From NCBI RefSeq assembly GCF_014648875.1, contig NZ_BMRY01000011.1:215523-279522 (forward strand): a stretch of DNA of 64,000 nucleotides, written 5' to 3'. Source of the DNA: Streptomyces parvus. Its GTDB lineage: Bacteria > Actinomycetota > Actinomycetes > Streptomycetales > Streptomycetaceae. Shown here piece by piece: positions 33,672 to 42,324 of this stretch (its first letter is position 1; every line of letters begins with the position of its first letter). Position numbers and translations under genes: made by a program. Below the pieces are notes generated by a model. The model had not been told where the DNA came from, ran no database searches, and was given only the letters and a program-made list of their open reading frames with translations.

Positions 33672-36101
33672 ATGGCACAGGGCACGGTCCAGGTGACGCA
33701 CACCGGCACATCGCGATGGCGCCGCCGCACCGGCGAGTACGCCTCCCTCTCCGCGGCCCTGGAGGCAGCGGCCGAGGGCGACGTCCTCGCCGTCGCTCCC
33801 GGGACCTACCGGGAGAACCTCGTCGTCCCCCGCGCGGTCACGCTGCGCGGCCCCGAGGGGTCGGCCGGCTCCGTACGGATCGCGCCGCTCGACGGCGTAC
33901 CGCTGACCGTGCGCGCCTCCGCCGTCGTCCAGGGCCTGCACATCGAGGGCCAGGACTCGGCGGCTCCGGCGCTGCTGGTCGAGGACGGTACGGCGGAGCT
34001 GACGGACCTGCGGATCGTGACCCGGTCCGCCGCGGGCATCGAGGTGCGCGGCGCGGCCAGGCCCACCGTGCGGCGCTGCACGGTCGACAATCCGGCCGGG
34101 GTCGGCATCGCCGTACTGGACGGCGCGGGCGGCGTGTTCGAGGAGTGCGAGATCGTCTCGGCGGGCCAGTCCGGGGTGTCGGTCCGCGACGGCGGGCATC
34201 CGCGCCTGGACCGCTGCCGGATCCACCACGCGTCCGGGGCGGGCATCGGTGTCACCGGCGACGGCAGCGGCCTGGAGGCGTTCGGCTGCGAGGTGTACGA
34301 GATCAAGGGCAGCGGCATCCAGGTCACCGCCCGCGCCTCGGCCCACCTCACCGACTGCACCGTGCACCGCACCTCGGCGGACGGCGTCACGCTGGACACC
34401 GACGCGGTACTGACGCTCGCCGACTGCGACATCCACGACATTCCGGAGAACGCCGTCGACCTGCGGTCGCGTTCGGTACTCACGCTGACCCGCTCCACGG
34501 TCCGCCGGTTCGGCCGCAACGGACTCTCGGTCTGGGACCCGGGGACCCGGGTCGACGCGAACCAGTGCGAGATCCACGACAGTACGGGCGACTATCCGGC
34601 GGTCTGGGTCAGTGACGGCGCGACGGTGATACTGGACGCCTGCCGGGTGCACGACGTGCCCGACGCGCTGTTCGTCCTCGACCGGGGTTCGCGGGCCGAC
34701 GTGGTGGACAGCGACCTCTCCCAGATCCGTAACACCGCCGTGTCGGTGAGCGACGGGGCGACCGCGCAGCTCGACGACTGCCGGATCCGGGAGGCGTCCA
34801 CGGGCGCCTGGTTCCGTGACCACGGCAGCGGCGGCACGCTGAACAACTGCACCATCGACGCGGCACAGACCGGGGTCATCGTCACCAAGGGCGCGGACCC
34901 GACCATCGAGCGCTGCACGGTCACCTCGCCCGCCGAGGCAGGGTTCTACGTCTCTGCCGAGGGCCGGGGCACCTTCGACGGCTGCCGGGTGACGGGCAGT
35001 GAGGGGTACGGCTTCCATGTCATGGAGGGCTGCCGTACGACCCTGACCCGGTGCCGTACCGAACGGTGCGCGCGGGGCGGTTACGAGTTCCCCGAGGGGG
35101 ACGGCGGTTCCGCGGCGGGTCCGGTGGCCCGGGACTGCACGAGCGACGAGAGCGGTCTGCGGACGGCTCCGGCCCCGCCTCCCCCGGTTCTGACGGCCAC
35201 GCAGTCGACGCCGGGTCTGCTGGGCGCGCTGCCCGGGCAGCGCCCGGTCGAGCCCGCCCCCGAGCCGGTCGCCCCGGCGGAGCCGGCCCGGGACTCCTCG
35301 GCGGTCCTCGGTGAACTGGATGCGCTGGTGGGCCTGGACAGCGTCAAGCGGGAGGTGCGGGCGCTCACGGACATGATCGAGGTGGGCCGGCGCCGCGCGG
35401 AGGCCGGCCTGAAGGCCGCGTCCGTCCGCCGCCACCTCGTCTTCACCGGCTCCCCCGGTACGGGCAAGACCACGGTCGCCCGGCTCTACGGGGAGATCCT
35501 GGCCTCGCTCGGGGTGCTGGAGCGCGGCCATCTGGTCGAGGTGTCCCGGGTCGACCTGGTCGGCGAGCACATCGGTTCGACGGCGATCCGGACCCAGGAG
35601 GCGTTCGACCGGGCGCGCGGCGGGGTGCTGTTCGTCGACGAGGCGTACGCCCTCTCCCCCGAGGACTCCGGCCGGGACTTCGGGCGGGAGGCCATCGACA
35701 CGCTGGTGAAGCTGATGGAGGACCACCGGGACGCGGTGGTCGTGATCGTCGCGGGCTACACGCTGGAGATGGAGCGGTTCCTCACCGTCAACCCCGGGGT
35801 GGCCTCGCGGTTCTCCCGGACCATCACCTTCCAGGACTACGCCCCCGAGGAACTGCTGCGGATCGTCGAGCAGCAGGCCGAGGAGCACGAGTACAGCCTG
35901 GCGGCGGGGACCGGGGAGGCGCTCCTGAAGCACTTCACGGCGCTCCCCAAGGGCCCCGCCTTCGGCAACGGCCGTACCGCCCGCCAGACCTTCGAGTCGA
36001 TGGTGGAGCGGCACGCGGGCCGGGTCGCCCAGCTCGCCGAGGTGAGCACGGACGACCTGACCCTGCTCTACCCGGAGGACCTGCCCGACGTGCCCTTCTG
36101 A
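33672..36101 (+). CDS. Fusion of right-handed beta-helix and CbxX/SpoVK-type AAA ATPase
   Basis: An 809-residue cytoplasmic protein. Residues ~20-475 are about eighteen parallel beta-helix rungs (repeats like x-x-L-x-D-C-x-I-x-x-x-x-x-x-G-I-x-V), ending in a Pro/Ala linker. The AAA domain (~540-809) has Walker A GSPGTGKTT (~593), Walker B VLFVDEA (~653), sensor-1 VVIVAGY and arginine finger ASRFSR. The ATPase resembles CbxX/CfqX and EccA of type VII secretion. The helix could bind a polymer or partner protein that the ATPase remodels. The ATG at 33672 is chosen because the sequence before it lacks the beta-helix pattern. Its last 34 bases overlap the convergent gene. Confidence 0.85.
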   Translation: MAQGTVQVTHTGTSRWRRRTGEYASLSAALEAAAEGDVLAVAPGTYRENLVVPRAVTLRGPEGSAGSVRIAPLDGVPLTVRASAVVQGLHIEGQDSAAPALLVEDGTAELTDLRIVTRSAAGIEVRGAARPTVRRCTVDNPAGVGIAVLDGAGGVFEECEIVSAGQSGVSVRDGGHPRLDRCRIHHASGAGIGVTGDGSGLEAFGCEVYEIKGSGIQVTARASAHLTDCTVHRTSADGVTLDTDAVLTLADCDIHDIPENAVDLRSRSVLTLTRSTVRRFGRNGLSVWDPGTRVDANQCEIHDSTGDYPAVWVSDGATVILDACRVHDVPDALFVLDRGSRADVVDSDLSQIRNTAVSVSDGATAQLDDCRIREASTGAWFRDHGSGGTLNNCTIDAAQTGVIVTKGADPTIERCTVTSPAEAGFYVSAEGRGTFDGCRVTGSEGYGFHVMEGCRTTLTRCRTERCARGGYEFPEGDGGSAAGPVARDCTSDESGLRTAPAPPPPVLTATQSTPGLLGALPGQRPVEPAPEPVAPAEPARDSSAVLGELDALVGLDSVKREVRALTDMIEVGRRRAEAGLKAASVRRHLVFTGSPGTGKTTVARLYGEILASLGVLERGHLVEVSRVDLVGEHIGSTAIRTQEAFDRARGGVLFVDEAYALSPEDSGRDFGREAIDTLVKLMEDHRDAVVVIVAGYTLEMERFLTVNPGVASRFSRTITFQDYAPEELLRIVEQQAEEHEYSLAAGTGEALLKHFTALPKGPAFGNGRTARQTFESMVERHAGRVAQLAEVSTDDLTLLYPEDLPDVPF

Positions 36102-38500
36102 GTCCGCGCCTCCGTCTGCCGGGGGACGAGCGGGCCCAGCTCCGCCAGGAGGTCGGCGCGCGCGTCGGCGAAGGCCGGGTCGGCCTGGTAGTCGGAGTGC
36201 CCGAGGATCGGTTCGGGCAGCGGGAGCCTCGTGGTCCGCCCGTAGGCCAGCGGGTCCTTCAGGGGGCCCCGGTCGACGCCCGGGTCGGGGTCGGCGTCGA
36301 TGCGGACGGGGCCGCCGATCGGGTCGGTGGCCCGCCACAGATTCCGCCAGCAGTGCACCGAGCGGTGCAGCCCGAGCAGTGCTCCTGCGCCGAAGTAGGC
36401 CGGGAACCACCGTCCGTACAGCCGCTCCAGAGGCGATCCGTAGGTGAGCAGCGCGACCCGGCGGCGGGTGGCGTCGGGCAGTTGCCAGACGGCGGACGCG
36501 GCGAGCACGCTGCCCTGGGAGTGGCCCGAGATGACGAGCCGGCCCCGGGGCATGGTCGATGTCCAGGCGGACATCCGCGAGGCGAGGTCGGGGACGGCGC
36601 GCTCGGCGTAGCACGGGGGCGCGAAGGGGTGGGCGGCGCGGGGCCAGAAGGTGCCCACGTCCCAGAGGATGCCGATGGTCCGGCGGGCCGAGGCGTCCTT
36701 GTAGGCGCGGCGGCCGCCGGCGACGAAGAGTATGAAGCCGAAGCCGATCAGCCAGGAGCCGGTGGACTGCGCGGCGTCGGCGAGCGATTCGAGGAGCGGC
36801 CCGCTGCCGTCGGCGGCCCGGCCCGGCACCTGGTCGCTGTACCAGGATCCGGCGATCGCGCCCGCCCCCAGGAGCAGGGTGGCGGCGGAGACCACGCCGA
36901 CGATCCAGGGGGCGGAGTCGGTGAGGGCGGCGGTGGCGCGGATCCGGGCGATGCGGCGGGTGCGGCCCTCGTCGGGCTCTTCCGGGGCGTACTCCGCCTC
37001 GACGACCGGGCCCAGCCGGCGGGCGGTGCGCGCGGTGCGGACGACGAGCACCAGGACGGGGACGAGCAGGAGGAGCAGAAGCACCGGGATGACGGAGGCC
37101 TGCCAGCTGAGCAGGACCGGCGGCCCGGCGATATCGGCTTCGCGGCCCATGCCCGGGGTGCCGGGGCCGTCCAGCCAGTCGGCGACGCGCTGGGCCACCC
37201 CGCCGGTCATCACACCGCCGAGGGCGCAGGCGAGCATGGCGACCGCGGGGCCGCCCAGTCCGTACAGGACGGTGTGGGGCTCGGGGGTACGCCGGTAGAG
37301 GCCCCGGGCGACCACGGCGAGGGCGACGACGAGGACGCCCTGGCCGAGGGCGAGGAACCGGAAGGTGGCCTCGCCGGGCAGGGCGCCCGAGGACTGCCAG
37401 TCGGGGCGCGACCAGGACGCGTACAGGACGGCGAGGGCGAGCAGGGCCAGCGCGGAGCCGGGCAGACAGCTGATCAGGGCGCCGTCCAGACGGGTGTCGC
37501 GGGTGCGTTCGCTGCGGCCCCGGCGGCAGACGACCCAGAGAACGACGAGTGCGCACAGGACGATGCCGCCCTCGACGGCCGCGCCGATGATTCGGGGCAC
37601 CGGCCCTTCGGCACCCCGGTCGTGCCGTGCGGCGGCGCCGGCGACGGCCGCGGCGACCGTCAGGAACCCGGCCGCCGTGTGGGCGGCGCGGAGCCGGGCG
37701 ACGAGCCGCCGGCCGTACCAGAATCCGGGCCTGCCGAGCGCGGGGCGGACCGGGGCGGCCCTGCGCGGGCTCCCGTCGGCGGCCGGGCCGGGTGCGTCCG
37801 GGCCGTGGGCCGCCGCCGCCCCGAAGGGGTCGTCCTCGTCGAAGTCCTCTCCGTCCAGCGGGCGTTGGGACTCGTACGCGCTCCAGGTCCGGTTGGACAG
37901 GTACCACAGGAGCCCGACGAGGGCCGTGGGCACGAGCGCCGCCAGGGCGAGGCGGCGGCCGGGCTGGGACCACCAGCCGCCCTGACGCTCCGAGAGGAAA
38001 CCGAGCCAGGAACGGCGTTCGGCACAGGCGTCGGTGCCCGCGCACTGCCAGGCCAGCAGGTCGAGGGCGACCTCGCAGGCGGCCGCCGTGAGCAGCACGG
38101 TGAGGCTGAGCGCGACGAGCCGCACCAGGACCCCGTACAGCCGTACGGCGCGGGTGCGGCCGGTGGCGGTGGGGCGCATCCAGTGGGCGAGGTTGACCAC
38201 CATGAACGGCAGGAGCAGCAGCCACAGCGCGCGGGAGCCGTTGCCCGAGGTGAGGCCGGACCAGCAGTACGCCTCGGCGACGGGCTCGTTCCCGTAGCGC
38301 TCGGGATGCTTCTCGCCGTGGGCGTCCTCGGTGCGCCGGTACACGGCGGCGGTCGTGTCCCCGGTGACCCGGACGGTACGCGGGTCGCCCAGCATCTCCT
38401 GCGGGGTGGCGCCGCCGACGCCGTGGACGAGCAGTTCCAGAGCGCTTCCGGTGGGCTCGGGGGACGGGGTGGGGGGCGGGGACGGGGCGGCAGGAGCCAA
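36068..38500 (-). CDS. Large integral membrane protein with lipase-type GHSQG motif
   Basis: About 810 residues with some eight to ten membrane helices distributed over residues ~90-590. Before them is an alpha/beta-hydrolase-like start (LELLVHGVGGATPQEML) and after them the nucleophile elbow LVISGHSQGSVLAASAV (~655). So the hydrolase fold appears to be interrupted by a membrane domain, with VLLTYGSPLERLY following the elbow. Similar proteins occur widely in Streptomyces without known substrate. The start is uncertain; TTG 38500 is used since sequence upstream is Arg-rich and non-coding in style. The 3' end overlaps the convergent gene by 34 bases. Confidence 0.65.
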   Translation of the reverse strand: MAPAAPSPPPTPSPEPTGSALELLVHGVGGATPQEMLGDPRTVRVTGDTTAAVYRRTEDAHGEKHPERYGNEPVAEAYCWSGLTSGNGSRALWLLLLPFMVVNLAHWMRPTATGRTRAVRLYGVLVRLVALSLTVLLTAAACEVALDLLAWQCAGTDACAERRSWLGFLSERQGGWWSQPGRRLALAALVPTALVGLLWYLSNRTWSAYESQRPLDGEDFDEDDPFGAAAAHGPDAPGPAADGSPRRAAPVRPALGRPGFWYGRRLVARLRAAHTAAGFLTVAAAVAGAAARHDRGAEGPVPRIIGAAVEGGIVLCALVVLWVVCRRGRSERTRDTRLDGALISCLPGSALALLALAVLYASWSRPDWQSSGALPGEATFRFLALGQGVLVVALAVVARGLYRRTPEPHTVLYGLGGPAVAMLACALGGVMTGGVAQRVADWLDGPGTPGMGREADIAGPPVLLSWQASVIPVLLLLLLVPVLVLVVRTARTARRLGPVVEAEYAPEEPDEGRTRRIARIRATAALTDSAPWIVGVVSAATLLLGAGAIAGSWYSDQVPGRAADGSGPLLESLADAAQSTGSWLIGFGFILFVAGGRRAYKDASARRTIGILWDVGTFWPRAAHPFAPPCYAERAVPDLASRMSAWTSTMPRGRLVISGHSQGSVLAASAVWQLPDATRRRVALLTYGSPLERLYGRWFPAYFGAGALLGLHRSVHCWRNLWRATDPIGGPVRIDADPDPGVDRGPLKDPLAYGRTTRLPLPEPILGHSDYQADPAFADARADLLAELGPLVPRQTEARTQKGTSGRSSG

Positions 38501-38729
38501 GGGGGAACTCTTTCTCGGGCGAGCGGCACGGCGCGGACGGGTGCGGGCGGAGCGGGCGGCGGGGAAGCGGCGAGACCGCCCGGAGCCACGATCCCCGGTC
38601 CGGGGCGGTGATGTGGGCGGTCTCACGGAATCTCCCCAGGTGATACGCCGGACATGCCTGCGTGGCAGGATGAGCGTGGCCCGCAGACCGCTGCGGACGG
38701 TACGGCAGAGGGAAGGACCGGACCCGGCG

Positions 38730-39563
38730 TTGAGCGAGAATCAGAACCTGCTCGCGGAGCAGCGCCGTGCGCTGATCCTCGACGAGGTGCGCAGGCGTGG
38801 CGGGGTCCGGGTCAACGAGCTGACCCGCAAGTTGAACGTCTCCGACATGACGATCCGCCGGGATCTGGACGCGCTGGCCCGCCAGGGCGTCATCGAGAAG
38901 GTCCACGGCGGTGCGGTCCCGGTCGTGGAGGCGAGTACGCACGAGCCCGGGTTCGAGGCGAAGTCGGCGCTGGAGCCGAGCGCCAAGGAGGACATCGCGC
39001 GGGCGGCGGCGGCGCTGGCGGTGCCCGGTAGCGCCATCGCGCTCTCGGGCGGGACGACGACCTTCGCGCTGGCCCGGCATCTGCTGGACGTGCCGGATCT
39101 GACGGTGGTGACCAACTCGGTGCGGGTGGCCGACGTGTTCCACGACGCGCAGCGTCCGGCAGGGGGGCGCGGCGCGCGGCCCGGGGCGGCGACGGTGGTG
39201 CTGACGGGCGGGGTGCGCACCCCCTCGGACTCGCTGGTCGGGCCGGTCGCGGACCGGGCCATCGACTCCCTCCACTTCGATGTGCTGTTCCTCGGGGTGC
39301 ACGGGATCTCGGCGGAGGCGGGGCTCTCGACGCCCAATCTCGCGGAGGCGGAGACCAACCGCCGTTTCGTCCGGGCGGCGCGCCGGATCGTGGTGGTGGC
39401 CGACCACACCAAGTGGGGCACGGTGGGCCTGAGTTCCTTCGCCGCGCTGGAGGAGGTCGACACGCTGGTCACGGACGCGGGCCTGGCGCCGGAGCTGCGC
39501 GTGGAGATCGAGGAGCATCTGCCGGGCCTGGTGGTGGCGGGCGACGCCCCTGCGGACGGCTAG
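38730..39563 (+). CDS. DeoR-family transcriptional regulator
   Basis: A 277-residue regulator. The N-terminal helix-turn-helix (residues ~12-65) has EQRRALILDEVRRRGGVRVNEL... and SDMTIRRDLDALARQGVIEKVHGGAV, the DeoR signature. The DeoRC sensor domain follows, with ALSGGTTTFALARHL, VVTNSV, FLGVHGISAEAGLSTP and VVADHTKWG, which bind phosphorylated sugar effectors in relatives. The TTG start is suggested by the family alignment; ATG 38670 is the alternative. No sugar operon is adjacent, so the targets are probably elsewhere. Confidence 0.9.
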   Translation: MSENQNLLAEQRRALILDEVRRRGGVRVNELTRKLNVSDMTIRRDLDALARQGVIEKVHGGAVPVVEASTHEPGFEAKSALEPSAKEDIARAAAALAVPGSAIALSGGTTTFALARHLLDVPDLTVVTNSVRVADVFHDAQRPAGGRGARPGAATVVLTGGVRTPSDSLVGPVADRAIDSLHFDVLFLGVHGISAEAGLSTPNLAEAETNRRFVRAARRIVVVADHTKWGTVGLSSFAALEEVDTLVTDAGLAPELRVEIEEHLPGLVVAGDAPADG

Positions 39564-39624
39564 CGGGCGTCCGACGATTCCGTTCTGCTCGGCGGGTGCG
39601 CCGCACACCCCCTAGGATCGGGCC

Positions 39625-40077
39625 GTGGCCGTCTTCCGGATCGAGCGCTTCTCCCCTCTCCCCGCAGCCGAGGCCTGGCACCGGGTGACCGACTGGGAAC
39701 GGCACGCCGCGCAGGTGCCGTTGACGTCGATCTCGGTTCCGACCGGCCTTCCCTCGCAGCTCGGCACGGTCTTCGTGGCGCGTACGGGGCTGGGTCCGCT
39801 GGCGTTCGACGATCCGATGGAAGTGGTGCGGTGGACGCCGCCCGCGGGGGGCCGGGCCGGGGTGTGCCAACTGGAGAAGCGGGGTTCCGTGGTGCTGGGC
39901 CGGGCCTCGATCGACGTGCTGCCCACGGATTCCGGTTCCCATGTGGTGTGGGTCGAGGAGCTGCGGGTGCGGTTGGTGCCCCGATGGGGTGACCCGCTGC
40001 TCGCCTCCGCCGGGCGACGGATGTTCGGCAAGGTCCTGGACGCCCTGCTCGCCGCTCCCGGAGACGCGCACGGGTGA
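39625..40077 (+). CDS. SRPBCC-fold protein
   Basis: A 150-residue single-domain protein of the START/polyketide-cyclase-like (SRPBCC) superfamily: FRIERFSPLPAAEAWHRVTDWERHAAQVP at the N-terminus is the typical helix-loop gripping the pocket, and the C-terminal helix is ASAGRRMFGKVLDALLAA. It would bind a hydrophobic ligand in an internal cavity. GTG start, 61 bases after the DeoR gene. No catalytic residues can be assigned. Confidence 0.75.
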   Translation: MAVFRIERFSPLPAAEAWHRVTDWERHAAQVPLTSISVPTGLPSQLGTVFVARTGLGPLAFDDPMEVVRWTPPAGGRAGVCQLEKRGSVVLGRASIDVLPTDSGSHVVWVEELRVRLVPRWGDPLLASAGRRMFGKVLDALLAAPGDAHG

Positions 40078-40166
40078 GGCTCCGCGTACGGGTGATGTGA
40101 CCGTCACACGATTGACTCGTTTGTCGGTATGACCACCCCGCCACGGCCCCGGAAGGCACCCATTCC

Positions 40167-42197
40167 ATGCCGATCCATCAACCGCAGCAGCGGACCGACG
40201 TACGCTCCGACCGCACGGGCGTGCAGCAGGCCGAGGCCGCCCTCGTGGAGCACTACCCGCGCCTGGTACGGCTCGCCTACGTCGTCCTGCCGCCGGCACT
40301 CGGCCGGCACCGCCGGGTCCTGACCGCCCACGCCGTCGTCCAGCGGGCCCTGCCCGCCGCCGCGAGCAGGACGCAGAGCTCGCGCGTTCCGGCCCAGTCC
40401 CGCCGGACCGGCGCTCCGGCGGGCGCGGAGCCCGCACCGGAAGGCACCTCGGCGGACCGTGGCCCCTCGGGCGCGGCGTACGGCTGGGTGCGGCAGCGGG
40501 TGCTGCGGGCGGCGCTGGCCCACGAGCGGCGGCCCCGCTGGTGGCCCGGGCGGCTGCCGGCGCCGGCCGCGCTGCGTCCGGCCGTGCCGGTGGTGTGGGG
40601 GCTGCGGCTCTTCCCCCGGGCGGGCGGGGTCGACGAACTGGCCCTGGACCGTTCGCTGTCGGCGGTGGACGGGCCGGTCCGGGCCGCGTTCGCGCTGCAC
40701 CTGCTGGAAGGGCTCGACGAGTCCGGGGCCCGGGAGCTGCTGGCCGGGGCGGGGGCGGCGGACCCGGCGGGCGCGGTGCGCAGGGCGGCCCGGCTGGGGC
40801 GTCCGGACCGGGCCGGGGCGCAGGCGATGCTCAGGTCCGGCGAGTTCGACCCGTGCACGGTCCAGACCCGCCCGAGCGACCTGCTGCGGCGCAGGCACCG
40901 GGTGCGGGCGGCGGCGTTGGCCGCGGTGCTGTGCGTGGTGGCGGGCGGCCTGGCGGTGGCCGCCCGGGAGGGGGCGCGGGGCGGGGGCGAGGACCGGGCC
41001 CCGGCGGGTGTGTTCGCGCCGGTGCTCGATCCGGCGGAGCTGATGCGGACGGCGGCGGAGCGGTGGGCGGACACCTCCCGCGTCGACTTCACCGCCTGGC
41101 CGGCCAGGGGCGGGCGCACGGACGACGACGGGCTGCTGGGCCGGGCGCTGCGGGCCTGGGCGGGGCCGCCGGAGTCGGTCCGGGTGTCCGCGACGCCCGG
41201 CACGTTCACGGTGCCGCCCGCGCAGCCGCCCCGGCTGCTGTTCGCGGGTGAGGTCGACGGGGCGGCGGTGGTGCTGTTCCACGACGGCGGGGTCCGGGTC
41301 GTGCGGTACGCGGAGCCGCTGTCCGGGTCCGGCGGGGCGGCGCTCGACTTCGCCCGGACCGACGACGCGGACGTGACGACGGGTGCGGCGGTCGTCGTCA
41401 GCCGTACGGGCGACGGGGCGCGGTTCCTGCTCGCCCCCTGGATCGACGCGTCGACCACCCGGGACCTGCTCGCGCCGGACACGCCCGGACGGGCGCTGGA
41501 GGTGGGCCCGGACGGGGTCACCGCAGCGGTGCCCCGGCCCGCCGCGGGCGGCGCGTGCGAGACGTGGCCAGTACTCCAACTGCGGTCCTCCGAGCGGATC
41601 GTGGAGAACCACGCGTTCCTGGTGACGGATCTGGGCGATCTGGCCCCCGTACACCTGACGTACACGCCGAAGCCGGGGCGGGGTGCGCCGGCCCGGCAGC
41701 CGCGTGAGGCGACGAGCACCGAGGCGCTGGTCGCCTGGGCGCGTACGGCGTGTTCCCTGCGGACCCTGGCGGGCTCCGGCGTGCGGTCGGTCAACAACTG
41801 GGCCTTCGCCGAGCAGAAGCTGCCCGAGGGCCGCGCGTCGGCCGACTGGCTGTGCACCAGGGCCGACACCTGGCGGGGCCCCGGCCGGGTCCTGGTGCAG
41901 TTCCTCGCCCCCGCCGCTTCGCCCACGGAGGCGGCCGCGGTGGTCGCCGACCGCGACGACACCGCGCTGTGCAGCAGGTTCGGGCAGCACGTGCTTGCGG
42001 GTACGCACTGGAGGGCGGACTCGGGCCGGTGGTACGTCCTGGCCGCGGGGAGCCGGGCGGTGACCCGTATCGAGGCGAGCGGGGCGGTGCGGGGCGCGGC
42101 GGGCGGGCCGACGTTCGCGGTGCGGGCGCCCCGGGGCGCCGACGTGGAGCTGACGGCGTCACTGCGCGAGGGCGGGAGGCTCGCGGCGGTGCACTGA
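40167..42197 (+). CDS. Sigma-factor-like domain fused to membrane helix and extracellular domain
   Basis: A 676-residue protein. The N-terminal ~230 residues resemble degenerate ECF sigma regions: EAALVEHYPRLVRLAYVVLP (region-2-like) and FALHLLEGLDESGARELLAGAG (region-4-like). A single membrane helix follows near 253-271 (RAAALAAVLCVVAGGLAVAA). About 400 extracytoplasmic residues follow, with a central C...W...C pattern. This is the topology expected of a membrane-tethered regulator, but the DNA-contacting residues look eroded. GGAAGG lies about ten bases before the ATG. Conserved in Streptomyces as far as I recall; role unknown. Confidence 0.65.
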   Translation: MPIHQPQQRTDVRSDRTGVQQAEAALVEHYPRLVRLAYVVLPPALGRHRRVLTAHAVVQRALPAAASRTQSSRVPAQSRRTGAPAGAEPAPEGTSADRGPSGAAYGWVRQRVLRAALAHERRPRWWPGRLPAPAALRPAVPVVWGLRLFPRAGGVDELALDRSLSAVDGPVRAAFALHLLEGLDESGARELLAGAGAADPAGAVRRAARLGRPDRAGAQAMLRSGEFDPCTVQTRPSDLLRRRHRVRAAALAAVLCVVAGGLAVAAREGARGGGEDRAPAGVFAPVLDPAELMRTAAERWADTSRVDFTAWPARGGRTDDDGLLGRALRAWAGPPESVRVSATPGTFTVPPAQPPRLLFAGEVDGAAVVLFHDGGVRVVRYAEPLSGSGGAALDFARTDDADVTTGAAVVVSRTGDGARFLLAPWIDASTTRDLLAPDTPGRALEVGPDGVTAAVPRPAAGGACETWPVLQLRSSERIVENHAFLVTDLGDLAPVHLTYTPKPGRGAPARQPREATSTEALVAWARTACSLRTLAGSGVRSVNNWAFAEQKLPEGRASADWLCTRADTWRGPGRVLVQFLAPAASPTEAAAVVADRDDTALCSRFGQHVLAGTHWRADSGRWYVLAAGSRAVTRIEASGAVRGAAGGPTFAVRAPRGADVELTASLREGGRLAAVH

Positions 42198-42324
42198 GCC
42201 GGCACGGGGCCGAGGGCCCGGGGGGCCTGGAGGCCCGGGGCCGTCACCGTATCGACGGAGCCGATGCCTCCGTACGGAGTCCCCCGACCGGTCCCGGAAG
42301 CCGTCCGGTGTCACACTCGGACAG

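Noticed and set aside
33564..39608. A 2014-codon open frame on the minus strand
   Set aside because: It runs antisense through several well-supported genes and its protein is Arg/Pro-rich low complexity, an artefact of high GC that removes stop codons.
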